64,000 nt of DNA from NCBI RefSeq assembly GCF_030272615.1, contig NC_081410.1, positions 570,109,152 to 570,173,151 on the forward strand. Direction: 5' to 3'. Source of the DNA: Cryptomeria japonica (Eukaryota; Streptophyta; Pinopsida; Cupressales; Cupressaceae). This document shows positions 33,172-43,985 of the stretch, piece after piece; position 1 is the first letter of the stretch; each line of letters starts with the position of its first letter. The notes beneath the pieces were generated by a model. The model ran no database searches and was not told where the DNA came from. It was given only the letters and a program-made list of their open reading frames with translations. A program made the translations under genes and the position numbers.

Positions 33172-36029
33172 GGGTGGGTTAATTTCATTTTTCTATACTG
33201 CATTTGCATATTTCTTTACCACATTGCATTATTCCTTTCTCGTATAGTTGCATCAATAAAACATGATGTTGTCTAAATCATTCACCTATTTTCACTAAAA
33301 GGAACGAAGGTTGACTCATTTCCTATATACTTGTTCATGAAGTCCTTAGGAGGTCTTTAGTCATTCATCTTCAACGTCACATTGGGATTAAGCTTTATCC
33401 TTGGTTGGGTAGAGGTTTCCTTATCAAGTCTTTTTACCCAAAATATATCAATTTCTATATCTCACACATTAATCAAAAGCTCAAAGTCATTATAGATACC
33501 TAGTTGATCATGTGGCTAGTGAAAAATCCAATATTCCACTTCAGTGCCGCTATAATTGTCATACCAAAGTAAGTTTCATTACTTACACGTTAGGACAAGA
33601 AAATAAAAGAAAGAAGTGCCAATATCCATCTCAAGGAACATTCACAATGATATATAAACTAGAATATCATGTGTGATAAGAGCTTAACTACGAGAACATG
33701 CAAAAAACTCCATTAGGGCTATGGACGCCTACTAGCAATGGGGCAATATTTGAGAGATTATAGTGCATAACCTCATTGGAGCCCTAAAGGCTTGGTGGCA
33801 GCGAGGCTCTATCTAGGTTGTTTTTTAAGTCAGAGTAACTCATATAGCTAGTCACATAGGATTCTAAGGGTCTTTCATGGTTACAAGAGTTAGAATAAAC
33901 TCAATTGCACACACATGGGGAAAAGAAGATCAACATTTCAAGAATTGATGGAGAAGTTTTCCGCGCCTCCATTCATAAATCTTGGTTACATAGTGTGTTA
34001 GGTTGGATGGTCGAAGTCTTTTTGAGAATGGATTAAACTCCTATATTTGAAATTTTTCTCACCTTTTATCCAATTAGTGCATGTCAAAGTGAAGGAAACA
34101 CACAATCATCCTTGTTCAAATAGGAACTGCATTCTGGTCATACATCCTGCATAAGTCATATTAAAATTCATTGTCTCCACATACATGTTGTATATCATTA
34201 TCATAGGTCTACACTTGGGGGCATAACTGAAAAAAAATCAAAACAACATTCAGATAATGTCTAGAAAAAATCGTAAAAATAAGATAATGTCCTAAAAAAA
34301 ACTTTAAAATCAAATAAGGTCCTGAAAAAAAAAAAAATTTAGGAAAAGTCCTAAAAAAACAAAACATTTAGATAATGTCCTAAAAAAATCCTAAAAATTA
34401 GATAATGTCTTGAAAAAATCCTAAAAATCAGATAAGGTCTTGCAAAAAAAAAAAAAAACATTAAGAAAAAGTCTTGAAAAAAAATAAAACATTCAGATAA
34501 TGTCCTGAAAAAATCCTGAAAATCAGATAATGTCCTAAAAAAATCCTAAAAAATCAAATAAGGTCCCAAAAAAAATAAAACAGAAAAAATATTCAGGAAA
34601 AAGTTTTGAAAAAATCCTAAAAATCAGATAAGGTCTTGAAAAAATCGTAAAAACCAGATAATATCGTGAAAAAATCTTAAAAAAACATAGAAATTCTTGA
34701 AAAAATCCTAAAAATCATATAGAGTCCTGAGAAAATACAAAAAACATCAAAAAATCCAAAATCAAAGAAAAACATTGGAAAAATTCAAAATCAAACAAAA
34801 ACATCAAAAATTTGAAAATCAAACAAAAACATCAAAAAATTCAAAACCAACTAAAAACATTCAGATAAAATCCTGAAAAAAAATTCCAAAACATTCAGAT
34901 AAAAGTCCTGAAAAAATCAATCCAAAAACATTCTGATATCAATTCTAAAAGTATAAATTAAAAAACAAGCAATAAATTGTCTTGCAAGAATCCAACACCC
35001 CAGGAGATATCCATCAAACACTTCACACGAAGTTAAACAAAGGATACAACTATCTTGTAAAAATGTCTACAATCAAGTTGGTCAACTGTCTAATCTATCG
35101 AATTACTATCAAACTATCAATGTGATCAACATCTTGTCTTAAATAGAATTGGTACACTCAAAACCAGACAGATCAATCTTATACGGAGTCCAAAACTTCT
35201 GAAACCAGGCATTATCAAAATCACATCAAACATATCAAAGAAAAGGCACAGTCAGTCTAACTGCTAAGTTTTGTCTATTTTTTGTTTGTGGTTTGAACCA
35301 ATGAAGTTCTGGGGCAATTGCTCTAGTGGGTGTTTGTGATAGGAGCATGCAGCCTGTGAATGCCTTACACACCTTGACCCCTAGTGTAATTCCCAGAATG
35401 GAGGGTTCATTCCTTATCTATTATGTGTTTGTTTCTTTGCAATGAGATATCTATACATATTGGTTCCTCGTACCTGGTGTAATAAGCTCCATTGTTATAC
35501 AATACGGCTCAATGATGATAATGTATTGCACTATGAATAAAGCAATGAAGACTTTCTCATCAAAATTTCTATCAAATCATCTATTATCATATCTAAATCT
35601 AGAATAAACAAAGGTTGATTCAATTGATTGATCATTTTATATCTATTCTACATCTAACAACTAACAATTATTCCAAACTCAAATTCTTGAACACATATTT
35701 TGACACACAAAAATAAACATCATCACATTACATTTTCATTATCATTCCATAATGATAGTCCATTGCATTATAATAAGAATTTCATCAACCATTATGCATC
35801 GCAACATAAAGCTACATCAAATCACTGCATGATACCACAATTACATTGCATTCATCATCACAATAGCATAAAACATAATAAAGAAACATTATACCATGAA
35901 GTCCATCATCAAATAGCTCATCAAGAATGCATGTCATATATCATATAGAAATGTGTCAAAATACATCGTATCTACAACATCAACATCAATATCCAATCTC
36001 TCAACCTATGCTCCCTCTATCCATAGGTA
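33172..36029 (+). other. 3' non-coding region of the outer Tat, with a tandem repeat
   Basis: No pol sequence. 33172-34230 is ordinary AT-rich sequence. 34240-34910 is a tandem array, listed separately. 34911-36029 has no domain; a His-rich frame at 35700-35948 is a by-product of CATCA-rich sequence. The antisense mobile-domain gene ends near 36030. Confidence 0.6.
34240..34910. repeat. Degenerate tandem array in the 3' region of the outer Tat
   Basis: At least 15 units of about 30 bases with the core CAGATAATGTCCTGAAAAAA then TCCTAAAAA, seen at 34250, 34280, 34371, 34401, 34431, 34495, 34526, 34626, 34656 and between. Variants read GATAAGGTC or AGGAAAAGTC. From 34740 a second array of about 33-base units (AACATCAAAAAATCCAAAATC) follows. 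Ogre/Tat elements commonly have tandem repeats between pol and the 3' LTR, some of which have seeded satellites. Confidence 0.85.
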
Positions 36030-37426
36030 CATCTCACCTAACTCAAGCCTGTCCCGACGGCGCTCTAGGCGACCCATCACTCCTCCACTGCTAGTCTATC
36101 AAGAGGTAGATCGACTCGATCTTCTCCCCATAAAAGCACTAAAGCTAGGCTCCCTCTGACCTTCAGTAATAGCCTCCTATCTAGGAACAAAATATCTATC
36201 TACCTGCCTAGGTGCCTCTATCACCGGCCCAAATAACTGATCATAGGAATCCATGGTGATCTGATCTCTCTTGACTACCCGATCCCTCTCCCTTCGTAAA
36301 TGATCCCCCTCTGCCGTCAATTCCTCCATCACCTACCTGTACTGATCTCTATCCTCCATCCGCTGCTTCCGCAAAGTAGTGACCAAGTCATATAAATACC
36401 TAACTCAATCTTGCAATCCCTCCTCATCTCCTCTCTCTGCACCTACAGACTCCATATCTTGGGGCATCTCCACATCATATCCATCATCCCCACCCACATC
36501 CTTGCCCTCATCTCCACCATTGCTTGATGACCCTAATCCTGACTCATCACTCTCATTAGAACTGCTCATAGCTGCAGTCCCTCCACTAATATCCAGATCC
36601 TCCTCTCCACTATCCACCTTCTCTGCAACTGCTGCTATCATATCTATACCTCCTCCTGCCCTACCTCATCCACCACTACCTCCTCCACCTCTACCTCCTC
36701 TATCTCCACCTCCTCTAGCTCTCCCTCTCCCCTAGGACGCCTACCATATCTAATCTATTGAGCACCAATCGGAACTGTCAAAGGTATAGGCCTGTGTTGT
36801 ATCCACCAATCACTATACTGTGTTGAGGACCCTGGATCCGCTACACCAACAGGCCAACCCCAAAAAATAGGAGCAAGAGCATACAACTCAGCAATAGCAA
36901 CATGAGGTTGCATGCAAGTACCCCAATCACCAACCTCTCGAGTAGTGCGAGCAAAATAAGTTGTCACATCTGGAATATCATGTACTTCCCCGAACTGTCT
37001 GAGTACACGACCAGGAAGATGCATGTCAATAACCTTGTGACCAATCACATCTTCACCAATAAGATATCTCCACTATCGACAAAAAGGAAGATGTTGAGCA
37101 TCATCAATCCAACTAGGACAAGTAAGATAAGGTCTCCATGAGAAATACTATAAGATATCAATCTGATGATGCCAATACAAGATGTTACCCGATGCCCTAT
37201 GCCTCACACCAACAATGTATCCAAAAGCATATGGTTGATCTGGCTCTAAATTAATATGTAGCACATAATGGAAGATAGCTATGTGCTCCCAAGCCCATGT
37301 CTGGAGCAAAGTAATGCCTCATCCAACTGATTTCTACTACAAGTAAATAATCCCATGCATTTGATGATACAAAGTGGCCAGAAGACAAGGACCCCAAGTA
37401 AACACACATATGTCGATAATCATATC
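36030..37426 (-). pseudogene. Plant mobile domain (PMD) gene, C-terminal part, antisense in the outer Tat
   Basis: Reads on the minus strand from 37426 down. It continues the PMD begun at 59152-60177; the reversed Tat sits between the two parts. Landmarks in order: LLQTWAWEHIAIFHYV, YFSWRPYLTCPSW, VIGHKVIDMHLPGRVLRQFG, DWWIQHRPIPLTVP, an acidic Glu/Asp/Ser-rich tail (about 36400-36700), then a charged helical stretch (VMEELTAEGDHLRRERDR). The HLPxRVxRQFG motif is typical of PMD proteins (MAIN/MAIL1 relatives), thought to act in the nucleus in silencing or genome stability. Several in-frame stops, two of them adjacent near 37335, show it is dead. Tat elements are known to carry PMD genes. Confidence 0.8.
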
Positions 37427-38448
37427 TGTGTGTGAGAAAAGTGGACCTGTATCTGTATTTGAATACACAACACTTCAATTAAGTCATTAGATGCATGGTT
37501 AGTAAATCAATAATCAATAAGGAGCAATAAACCATTACAAAGCGACCTATTTCCTTCTATTAGATGCGAGTTTAGTCTTTCTCTTAGCTTTCATATGCAA
37601 TACCAGTGACTAGACAACATCTAAATGAAGGATTTAATCTATATGAGCATGAATTTTAACTAAATGAATGCAATATTTAAGCTAGATATGCAAGACTAAT
37701 CTAACATGATTTGAGCAATATTAAGCTAGATGATTTAATAAGGATGGAATAACTAATATCTAATATCTCAATGCACAAATTTCAATGAACCTAGAGCAAA
37801 AACAACATGATAATAATATATTCTCCAAGATCCTTGAATGAGAGATGAAGGCCTGAATTTATAGAAAATTCAAAAAGAAACCAACGGCTGAGATCAAATG
37901 ATGATGAGCAGTCAAGATCTTCCAAGAGGAAGCCCAATCGAGATGAATTGATGTGATTGGCATCTTTTCTCAGTTTTAAAGGAAATTGAACTAAAATTAA
38001 GATAAAATCCGAAAATACTGATTTATTCTCTATTTCATTCAATTTTGATATTTAATTGTTTTAATTGCTTTCTTTGAGATTATATATCAATTTTTAATTT
38101 GATTTTCAAGATTATCTCCATTTGATTTCTTTTCTCAATTTTTAATTCCTTTTTGTCCATTAATTCTTTATTTGATAATTTAATGGTAAATTTATTTATT
38201 TAATTAAATATGCTAGGATATTCAATAAAATAAATAGGATAATTGTTTAAAAATGATTTACTTGGAATGATCAATTAATTAAATAAATATTTAATTAATA
38301 TTTATTGATTTATTTGCCATGTGACATTGGTGATTTAAGAAATTAATTGTCTGCTCAAGATTAAATTTAATTGCCTTTGGTTAGGACCTTGGTGATGTTG
38401 TCGAGATTAGGGGCTCATGGTTTAGATGACCATTTTTAGGGTATTACA
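37427..38448 (-). repeat. 3' LTR of the reversed Tat
   Basis: 1,022 bp; the plus strand reads TGTGTGTGAGAAAAGTGG...GGGTATTACA. On the minus strand a TATA box CTATAAATTC lies at about 37855-37864, the same core as in the outer Tat LTR (14801). The PPT AAAGAGGGGCAAA abuts it at 38449-38461 (minus strand) and is identical to the outer Tat PPT. Confidence 0.92.
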
Positions 38449-38461
38449 TTTGCCCCTCTTT
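38449..38461 (-). other. Polypurine tract of the reversed Tat
   Basis: AAAGAGGGGCAAA on the minus strand, directly before the 3' LTR. The identical tract precedes the 3' LTR of the outer Tat (60474-60486). Confidence 0.88.
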
Positions 38462-40850
38462 GAATTAATGTGCGAGCAACGCGTTGGTTCAAAGAATAGT
38501 TGATGTCAAATAGATATCAATTTTCAACTTGATGGATCAAAAACCGATGAAGAGTGAAATGTTTAGCTTGATTTGAAGCGATGGAATTGAACAGATTTGA
38601 TTAAAGTGATATCAATCCTAAACTTGATTGAACAAGAATCGACAAAGCGTGAGATATCGTTCTTGAACTTGATTAATCAAGAAACGAGCATTGATCTAGA
38701 ACTTGATTGAACTAGATTGAGCGAGAGACTCAATTGATTCTGAACTTGATTAAACAAGAACTGACTGAACGAAGTGAGATAAAATTGATTTTGAACTTGA
38801 TTGAACAAGAACCGATTATCAAGAGAAAATGTCCAGCTTCATTTGATGTGATTAAAACTTGAGATGATGTGATTTAGTTAAGATGTCCCTTGTAACAAGG
38901 TTTGGTTAATTCTCTTTGGTTGAAAAGATTTTTCCTCGACTTTAGATGAAGATATGAAAAATTTCTCGACTTTTGATGATGATAATCACTAAAAAGATGA
39001 TGAGGTCATGAGTATGCCCCCTCGAGAGTGAAATCGAAAGATAGCGAGGTTACAATGATTTTAGGCAATTTTTGGCAATGATAATTAGTTGATCACGAAG
39101 ATTGATGTTGAAGAATTAAAATCAGTGTTGATTTGAGAATGAAAGTGAGATTTAGAATTGAATTGAGCACAAAATGATTCAAAAATTGACTTGAGGATGA
39201 AAATGCTAAGTGGTCAACGTCGTGAAATTTTGACTAGGGAAGTGAAGTTAGATTTCAATTTTGATCTTGAAAATGGACTCAAGACTGTCGATTTAGCTTA
39301 TGATATAAGTTTTATATCCATTGGAGCAAGTTTAAAAATTAGGGTTTGGGCTATATAAGGGGTTCAATGTATCATTGTCAATTTTATACGATTCTTGCTC
39401 CGATGAGACATTGTATTTGGGAGTTGATATTATTTGTACTCTTGGACACTTGATTATGACAAGATATACGAGCTCTTGATTTGATTTCATCGTACTTGTG
39501 TTGATTGATTATGAGATGTCTTTCTATATGCTTTATTCTATATGTATGCATATCTTTTCAATATGGATGTATGCAATGGAGATGTATATGGATGTTTTTT
39601 TCTTTTTTATTTTCATATACAAATAAATGATGAAAATGAGTAACTAGTAATGCAAATGTTTATTTTTCACGCAATAATATGAATGAAAGTAATAATGAAA
39701 TGTATGGATCTATATAAGATACTTATGTATGCAGCTAACATCTCAATACACAAGTACTCGATCAGAGAAATGATGTTGAAAAAGAGACCACTTAGCTGAG
39801 AAAAGATGAATGCCTCAGACTCTCATTCAAAAAGATAAAGAGATCATTGTTATCATGCCGAAATCACTCAAAATGCATAAAATTTAGAATGAATGCAACC
39901 TAAACCAAGTCACTGGATCTGGTATGCTTAATTTTCCTCACTGAGCATTCATTTCTTTGCATATGAAATATTAATTATCTTCTTTGCAATGACCCTTTGT
40001 TCGTTCATATCCTTGGACAAATTACGCATGCATCCAGATTGCACATTAAAGAAATTCCCTCAACAGACAAATAAATGACTCCAACCTCCCTATAGCTTAC
40101 AAAAAAGCAGAGTCGAGGTATGTGTGGCGATTTCACCTTGATGTGAAGGGACTTATCATAGACACCCAACTAATTAGATGTTTCCAGATCATTGGATTCA
40201 TTCCTACAAGCAGAAAACAAAGAAAAATATTATGCCCCCAATCCTTGCTCCTCTTAGTCAAGATAGACTTCCTTGAGTTACTCAGAGGGAATAATAAGTG
40301 AAAGGCAATATAAAAGATAGCACACAAAGAAAATTTCATGCATATCTCAAACAGTTTAGTGATTTCTTTTAGTAGTCTTGTTTTGCTTGTGTACTCAATG
40401 ATAAAACTCTTTAGTAGTTAAGAGACAGGTGACTGACTCAGAGTGGATGACCAGGTACCACTGACAAAAAGATGACTTGGTTGATACTGCTTAGGATGTG
40501 TAAATTTCTCATTCGATTATCCTAAGACTAGGACATTGATTGGTTTCAAGCCACGAGGGTCCCAAAAGAACCAGGATGTCATGAAAGTGACTAAAAGATA
40601 TGTACAAGCGAAATCAAAGATGCAGGAAAGCGGGAATGAAAAATTGAAAATGCCAACATTGCGTTGATAGATGGAGACATTGAGTACGAGAGGCGTCTAT
40701 TTACCAGGTTTTCACCTACTTGGAAAATATTTTTTATTTATTTTATTTTCAGGACATTTTATGATTTTTAGGATTTCTTCGGGACCTTTTAGTTGTACAG
40801 GTTGTTGGAGAAAAGAATACTAGGTGAAGAATTTATTTAAGTGGATGGTG
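38462..40850 (-). other. 3' spacer of the reversed Tat
   Basis: About 2.4 kb with no protein I recognise. 38515-38825 is a degenerate tandem array of units carrying GAACTTGATTGAACAAGAAC on the plus strand. Near 39350 the plus strand has GGGCTATATAAGGGG, a good TATA box pointing away from pol, that is, antisense to this element. No ORF follows it. Confidence 0.6.
38515..38825. repeat. Degenerate tandem array, GAACTTGATTGAACAAGAAC family
   Basis: At least five units spaced about 50-65 bases apart share the core TTGAACTTGATTGAACAAGA. Variants sit near 38535, 38610, 38665, 38700, 38735 and 38790. The array lies between integrase and the PPT of the reversed Tat, the same relative place as the array at 34240-34910 in the outer Tat, but its sequence is unrelated. 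Confidence 0.7.
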
Positions 40851-41946
40851 TTGATTGGCTCATGGATTTGTTCTCCTTCCAAAGTTGAGAGTTGATAGGC
40901 ACTAGAGCCAAAGACTGCAGTAACGATGTAGGGACCCATCTAGTTGGGTTCAAAATTCCCTTTGTTGTCTCAAAATTGTTGATTCTTAGGATTTTCTCTC
41001 ATGATAAGTTCACCAACTTGAAATTATCATTGTTGAATCTTTTTGTTATAACCTATCGACATTCTCTTTTGATATTCTCTCAGATGATCAAATGCTACTT
41101 GCCGACGTTCATCCGACAACTCGAGTTCTTGCAATCTAGATATTTTGTAGTCTTCATCAGTAACAAGACCTTGCAAAGAAACTCTTAAAGATGACATTTC
41201 CACCTCAATAGGTAAGACTGATTCATACCCATACACCAAAGAAAAAGGTGTAGCCCCAGTAGGTGTTCTAATACTTGTTCTATAAGCCCATAGTGCAGGA
41301 TTGAGCTACAGATTCCAATCCTTTCAAGATTTATTTACTATTTTGTGTAAGATAGTCAACAGATTCTTGTTAGATGCTTCGGCTTTTCCTTTACCTTGAG
41401 GGTAATCTATGGATGACCAGTGCTATTTTATTTTGAATTTTTCACATAGTTCATCTAGATCTTTATTTTTGAACTGTCCTCCATTGTCAGTAACAATAGA
41501 TAAGGTATACCATACCTGTAGATGATATAGTTAAGGATGAACAGAGCTACTTGTTTCCTAGTTGCTTTAATGAGTGGAACTGCTTCTACCCACTTAGTGA
41601 AGTACTCAGTGATAGTTATAATAAACTTGTGTCCATTAGATGATGCGGGATATATTTGACCAATGAAATCAAATGGCCATTGTTGAAAAGGCCAATGTGT
41701 AGTGAAGGTTATAAAATCCCTTGTTGGAGCATGTATGAGGTTCCCATGTAGCTGACACTTCTCACAAGTTTTCACAAACTTTATAGTATCTTTCTCCATG
41801 TCTAGCCAGTAGTAGTCAACCCTTAGTAGTTTATGTGCTAAAGTTAGACCATTTGAATGGGATCCACAAATACCTTCATTGATCTCAGATAATGTGCATT
41901 GGGACTCTTCAGTTTCTAGACATCTAAGCAAATTACTATCCAAACC
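40851..41946 (-). pseudogene. Integrase of the reversed Tat
   Basis: Minus strand from 41943. The N-terminal zinc region reads INEGICGSHSNGLTLAHKLL ... CEKCQLHGN; relatives have HEG, so one zinc-binding His is Asn. The core has FDFIGQIYPASSNGHKFI with the first catalytic Asp, TEYFTKWVEAVPL and NYIIYRYGIPY, then a frameshift near 41480 and stops remove the part around the second Asp. The frame returns at 41239 with VYGYESVLPIEVEMSSLR and runs through the C-terminal domain toward 40850. It is inactive. Confidence 0.88.
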
Positions 41947-42616
41947 TCACCTAAATAGGTAATTAGCGATGATGACGTACCATGAAGCATTTTGGGTTAG
42001 GTTCCTTTTCTCATCACGGGAAATATTAGAAGGGATAACTTGGTCATGCAGGTAAGAGTAAACGTGGTTGTAGCGAGATGAGTCATGTCCAATAATAGAA
42101 CAGACCATCTGGGACTTAGGAGAATCATGGGTAGGATAATGTAAATCGTTCACCAGGAATTCAAAGCAAAAATTAGATTCTTGTAGCTATGTTATAGACG
42201 CCAAGGTGGCCATTGCGTCTGCTACTCTATTTGCTGATGTGGGGATCTGCTAGAATGATACAAAGGTAAAGTATTTCTTGAGATCATCCACCATTCTCTT
42301 ATAAGGCATCAGTCTCTCATCTCTAGTCTGATATATATCATTGATTTGGTTGATGATGAGATGAGAATCTCCATAGATGTGTAATTCAACAACTTTCGAT
42401 TCGATGGCCATCTTGATCCCATTTACCAAAGCTTCATATTCTGCAATGTTGTTTGTGCAGGGGAAGAGAATCTTGTAAGATTTTGGGATTGAATATTTTT
42501 GAGGAGTAATAAAAAGTATTTTGGTACCAGAACTATATTGAGTGAAAGACCCATCAAAGAACATTTTCCATCATCATTGAGTAAGGTGTATGATTGATTC
42601 ATCCATAAATTCTATG
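41947..42616 (-). pseudogene. Second RNase H and linker of the reversed Tat
   Basis: Minus strand 42564-42250: MFFDGSFTQYSSGTKILF, NNIAEYEALVNGIK and HIYGDSHLIINQIN show D, E and D of the archaeal-type RNase H. The stretch 42249-41947 links this to integrase with several stops. The 5' edge is cut at 42616 by the non-autonomous element. RNase H 1 lies on the far side of it at 50161-50637. Confidence 0.85.
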
Positions 42617-43725
42617 TGATGAACTTGTAAAGCACTGGGGGGGGGGGGGGGGGGTTGAATTGGTGACACCAAAAACAATACTACTTTAAACACTGACCGG
42701 TAGATATACTTAACAAGTTTGTTAAACAATATGCATGTAAACCAAAATGATATAACAACATCCACCATTATAGGAGTGTTTATATGTGGAAATCCCAAAT
42801 AGGTAAAAACCACGGTGAGATTGGACTCACAAGTTAACTATCTGCAGTAATAGATAACTGACTGGTTAAGGTCTACAAAAGGTTGCTCTGCTAGGAGCGA
42901 ATCCTGTTAAAGATCCCAAATCTTAGTTAAAAGCTATACCCTATAAAAAGTAGTACTCTATAAGGAGTAACCTCAATAGAGGATTTCTGAATCCAAACTA
43001 ATGGATCACCTGGTTAGAGGATTTGTACAATGAAGTTTGTTACAGCTTACCTGGTTAGGGGATTTGACTCTTGCAGTGATCAAAAAATAATAGGTGGTTT
43101 GATATAGTAGTAGCACAACATGCTTGTATAGATCCTCTTCTGCGCACTCGACACTTCATTACCAACATACTCTGTAACTTACCACTTCTGCCTTCACATC
43201 AAATCATCACATAACATACCTCCTTTTCTCATACAAAATTATTTATTGTGATGCCAATATATAGACATTTAGATTTCATGTCAACCTCTAGAAGTCATAT
43301 CACAATTTCCTAGGTGCAATGTATGTAGTCAAACAATCATAACTCATCACAAAAATACTGCCAAAAATTATCGGAAGGATAACTCATCATGACTAGTGAT
43401 AACTCATCACATAATCAATGTATACTAGTTGGAACAACAATAGGGGTTGGAATTAAACATATAAATCATTTATCCTTTGCTACTCCTATGATAATCTCGG
43501 TTGGATCTTCAGGCTAATGCCAAATTAGGTATATCGACTGGTTGTCTCCATGTATATATTGGTTGTCACCATGTACCGGTTAGATCTAAACCTCTAATAT
43601 ACCGATTGTAATATAAACAATTTTGAAGTCACACCAGTAGACAATATGAACATATTTGTGTGTATGTGTTTCATTAATGACAACATATGATGAAGTTATT
43701 CATTACAATCATCATCAAGCCAACA
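42617..43725 (-). repeat. 3' LTR of the non-autonomous element
   Basis: 1,109 bp; minus strand TGTTGGCTTGATGATG...TTCATCA. It holds an 18-base G run on the plus strand (42637-42654), where the other LTR has CAGAGGGGAGG. Minus-strand CACCGTGGTTTTTACC ... GGGATTTCCACATA (about 42780-42820) is the shared LTR module. Confidence 0.92.
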
Positions 43726-43740
43726 ATCTCCCCCTTTGGC
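43726..43740 (-). other. Polypurine tract of the non-autonomous element
   Basis: GCCAAAGGGGGAGAT on the minus strand, abutting the 3' LTR. The same 15 bases precede the 3' LTR of the copia element at 26200-26215. Confidence 0.88.
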
Positions 43741-43985
43741 ATTGATGGCAACACTTAGAAAATTTTACAGTAATACTGCTAAGTGTGCTTACAAAAAAAA
43801 ATTATACACATATACATATACTCCCCCTTACTACATACAACATACAAAATTTTCACAACACACATACATATTTCTACTCCCCCTTTGACAACAATGCCAA
43901 ATTGAAAAGAAAAAATACATATATATATATATATATAAGTTTGTAGCAAAATGTTTTACATATACAAAAACTTGAAAAATCTGAA

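Noticed and set aside
35700-35948. His-rich ORF of 82 codons
   Set aside because: It comes from CATCA-rich low-complexity sequence in a non-coding part of the outer Tat and has no domain.
36379-36735. Pro/Ser-rich ORF on the plus strand
   Set aside because: It is the reverse-strand shadow of the acidic tail of the PMD gene.
42637-42654. 18-base G run as a G-quadruplex signal
   Set aside because: A plain homopolymer in one LTR only; slippage or an assembly error is a simpler reading. It is kept only as part of the C-tract finding.
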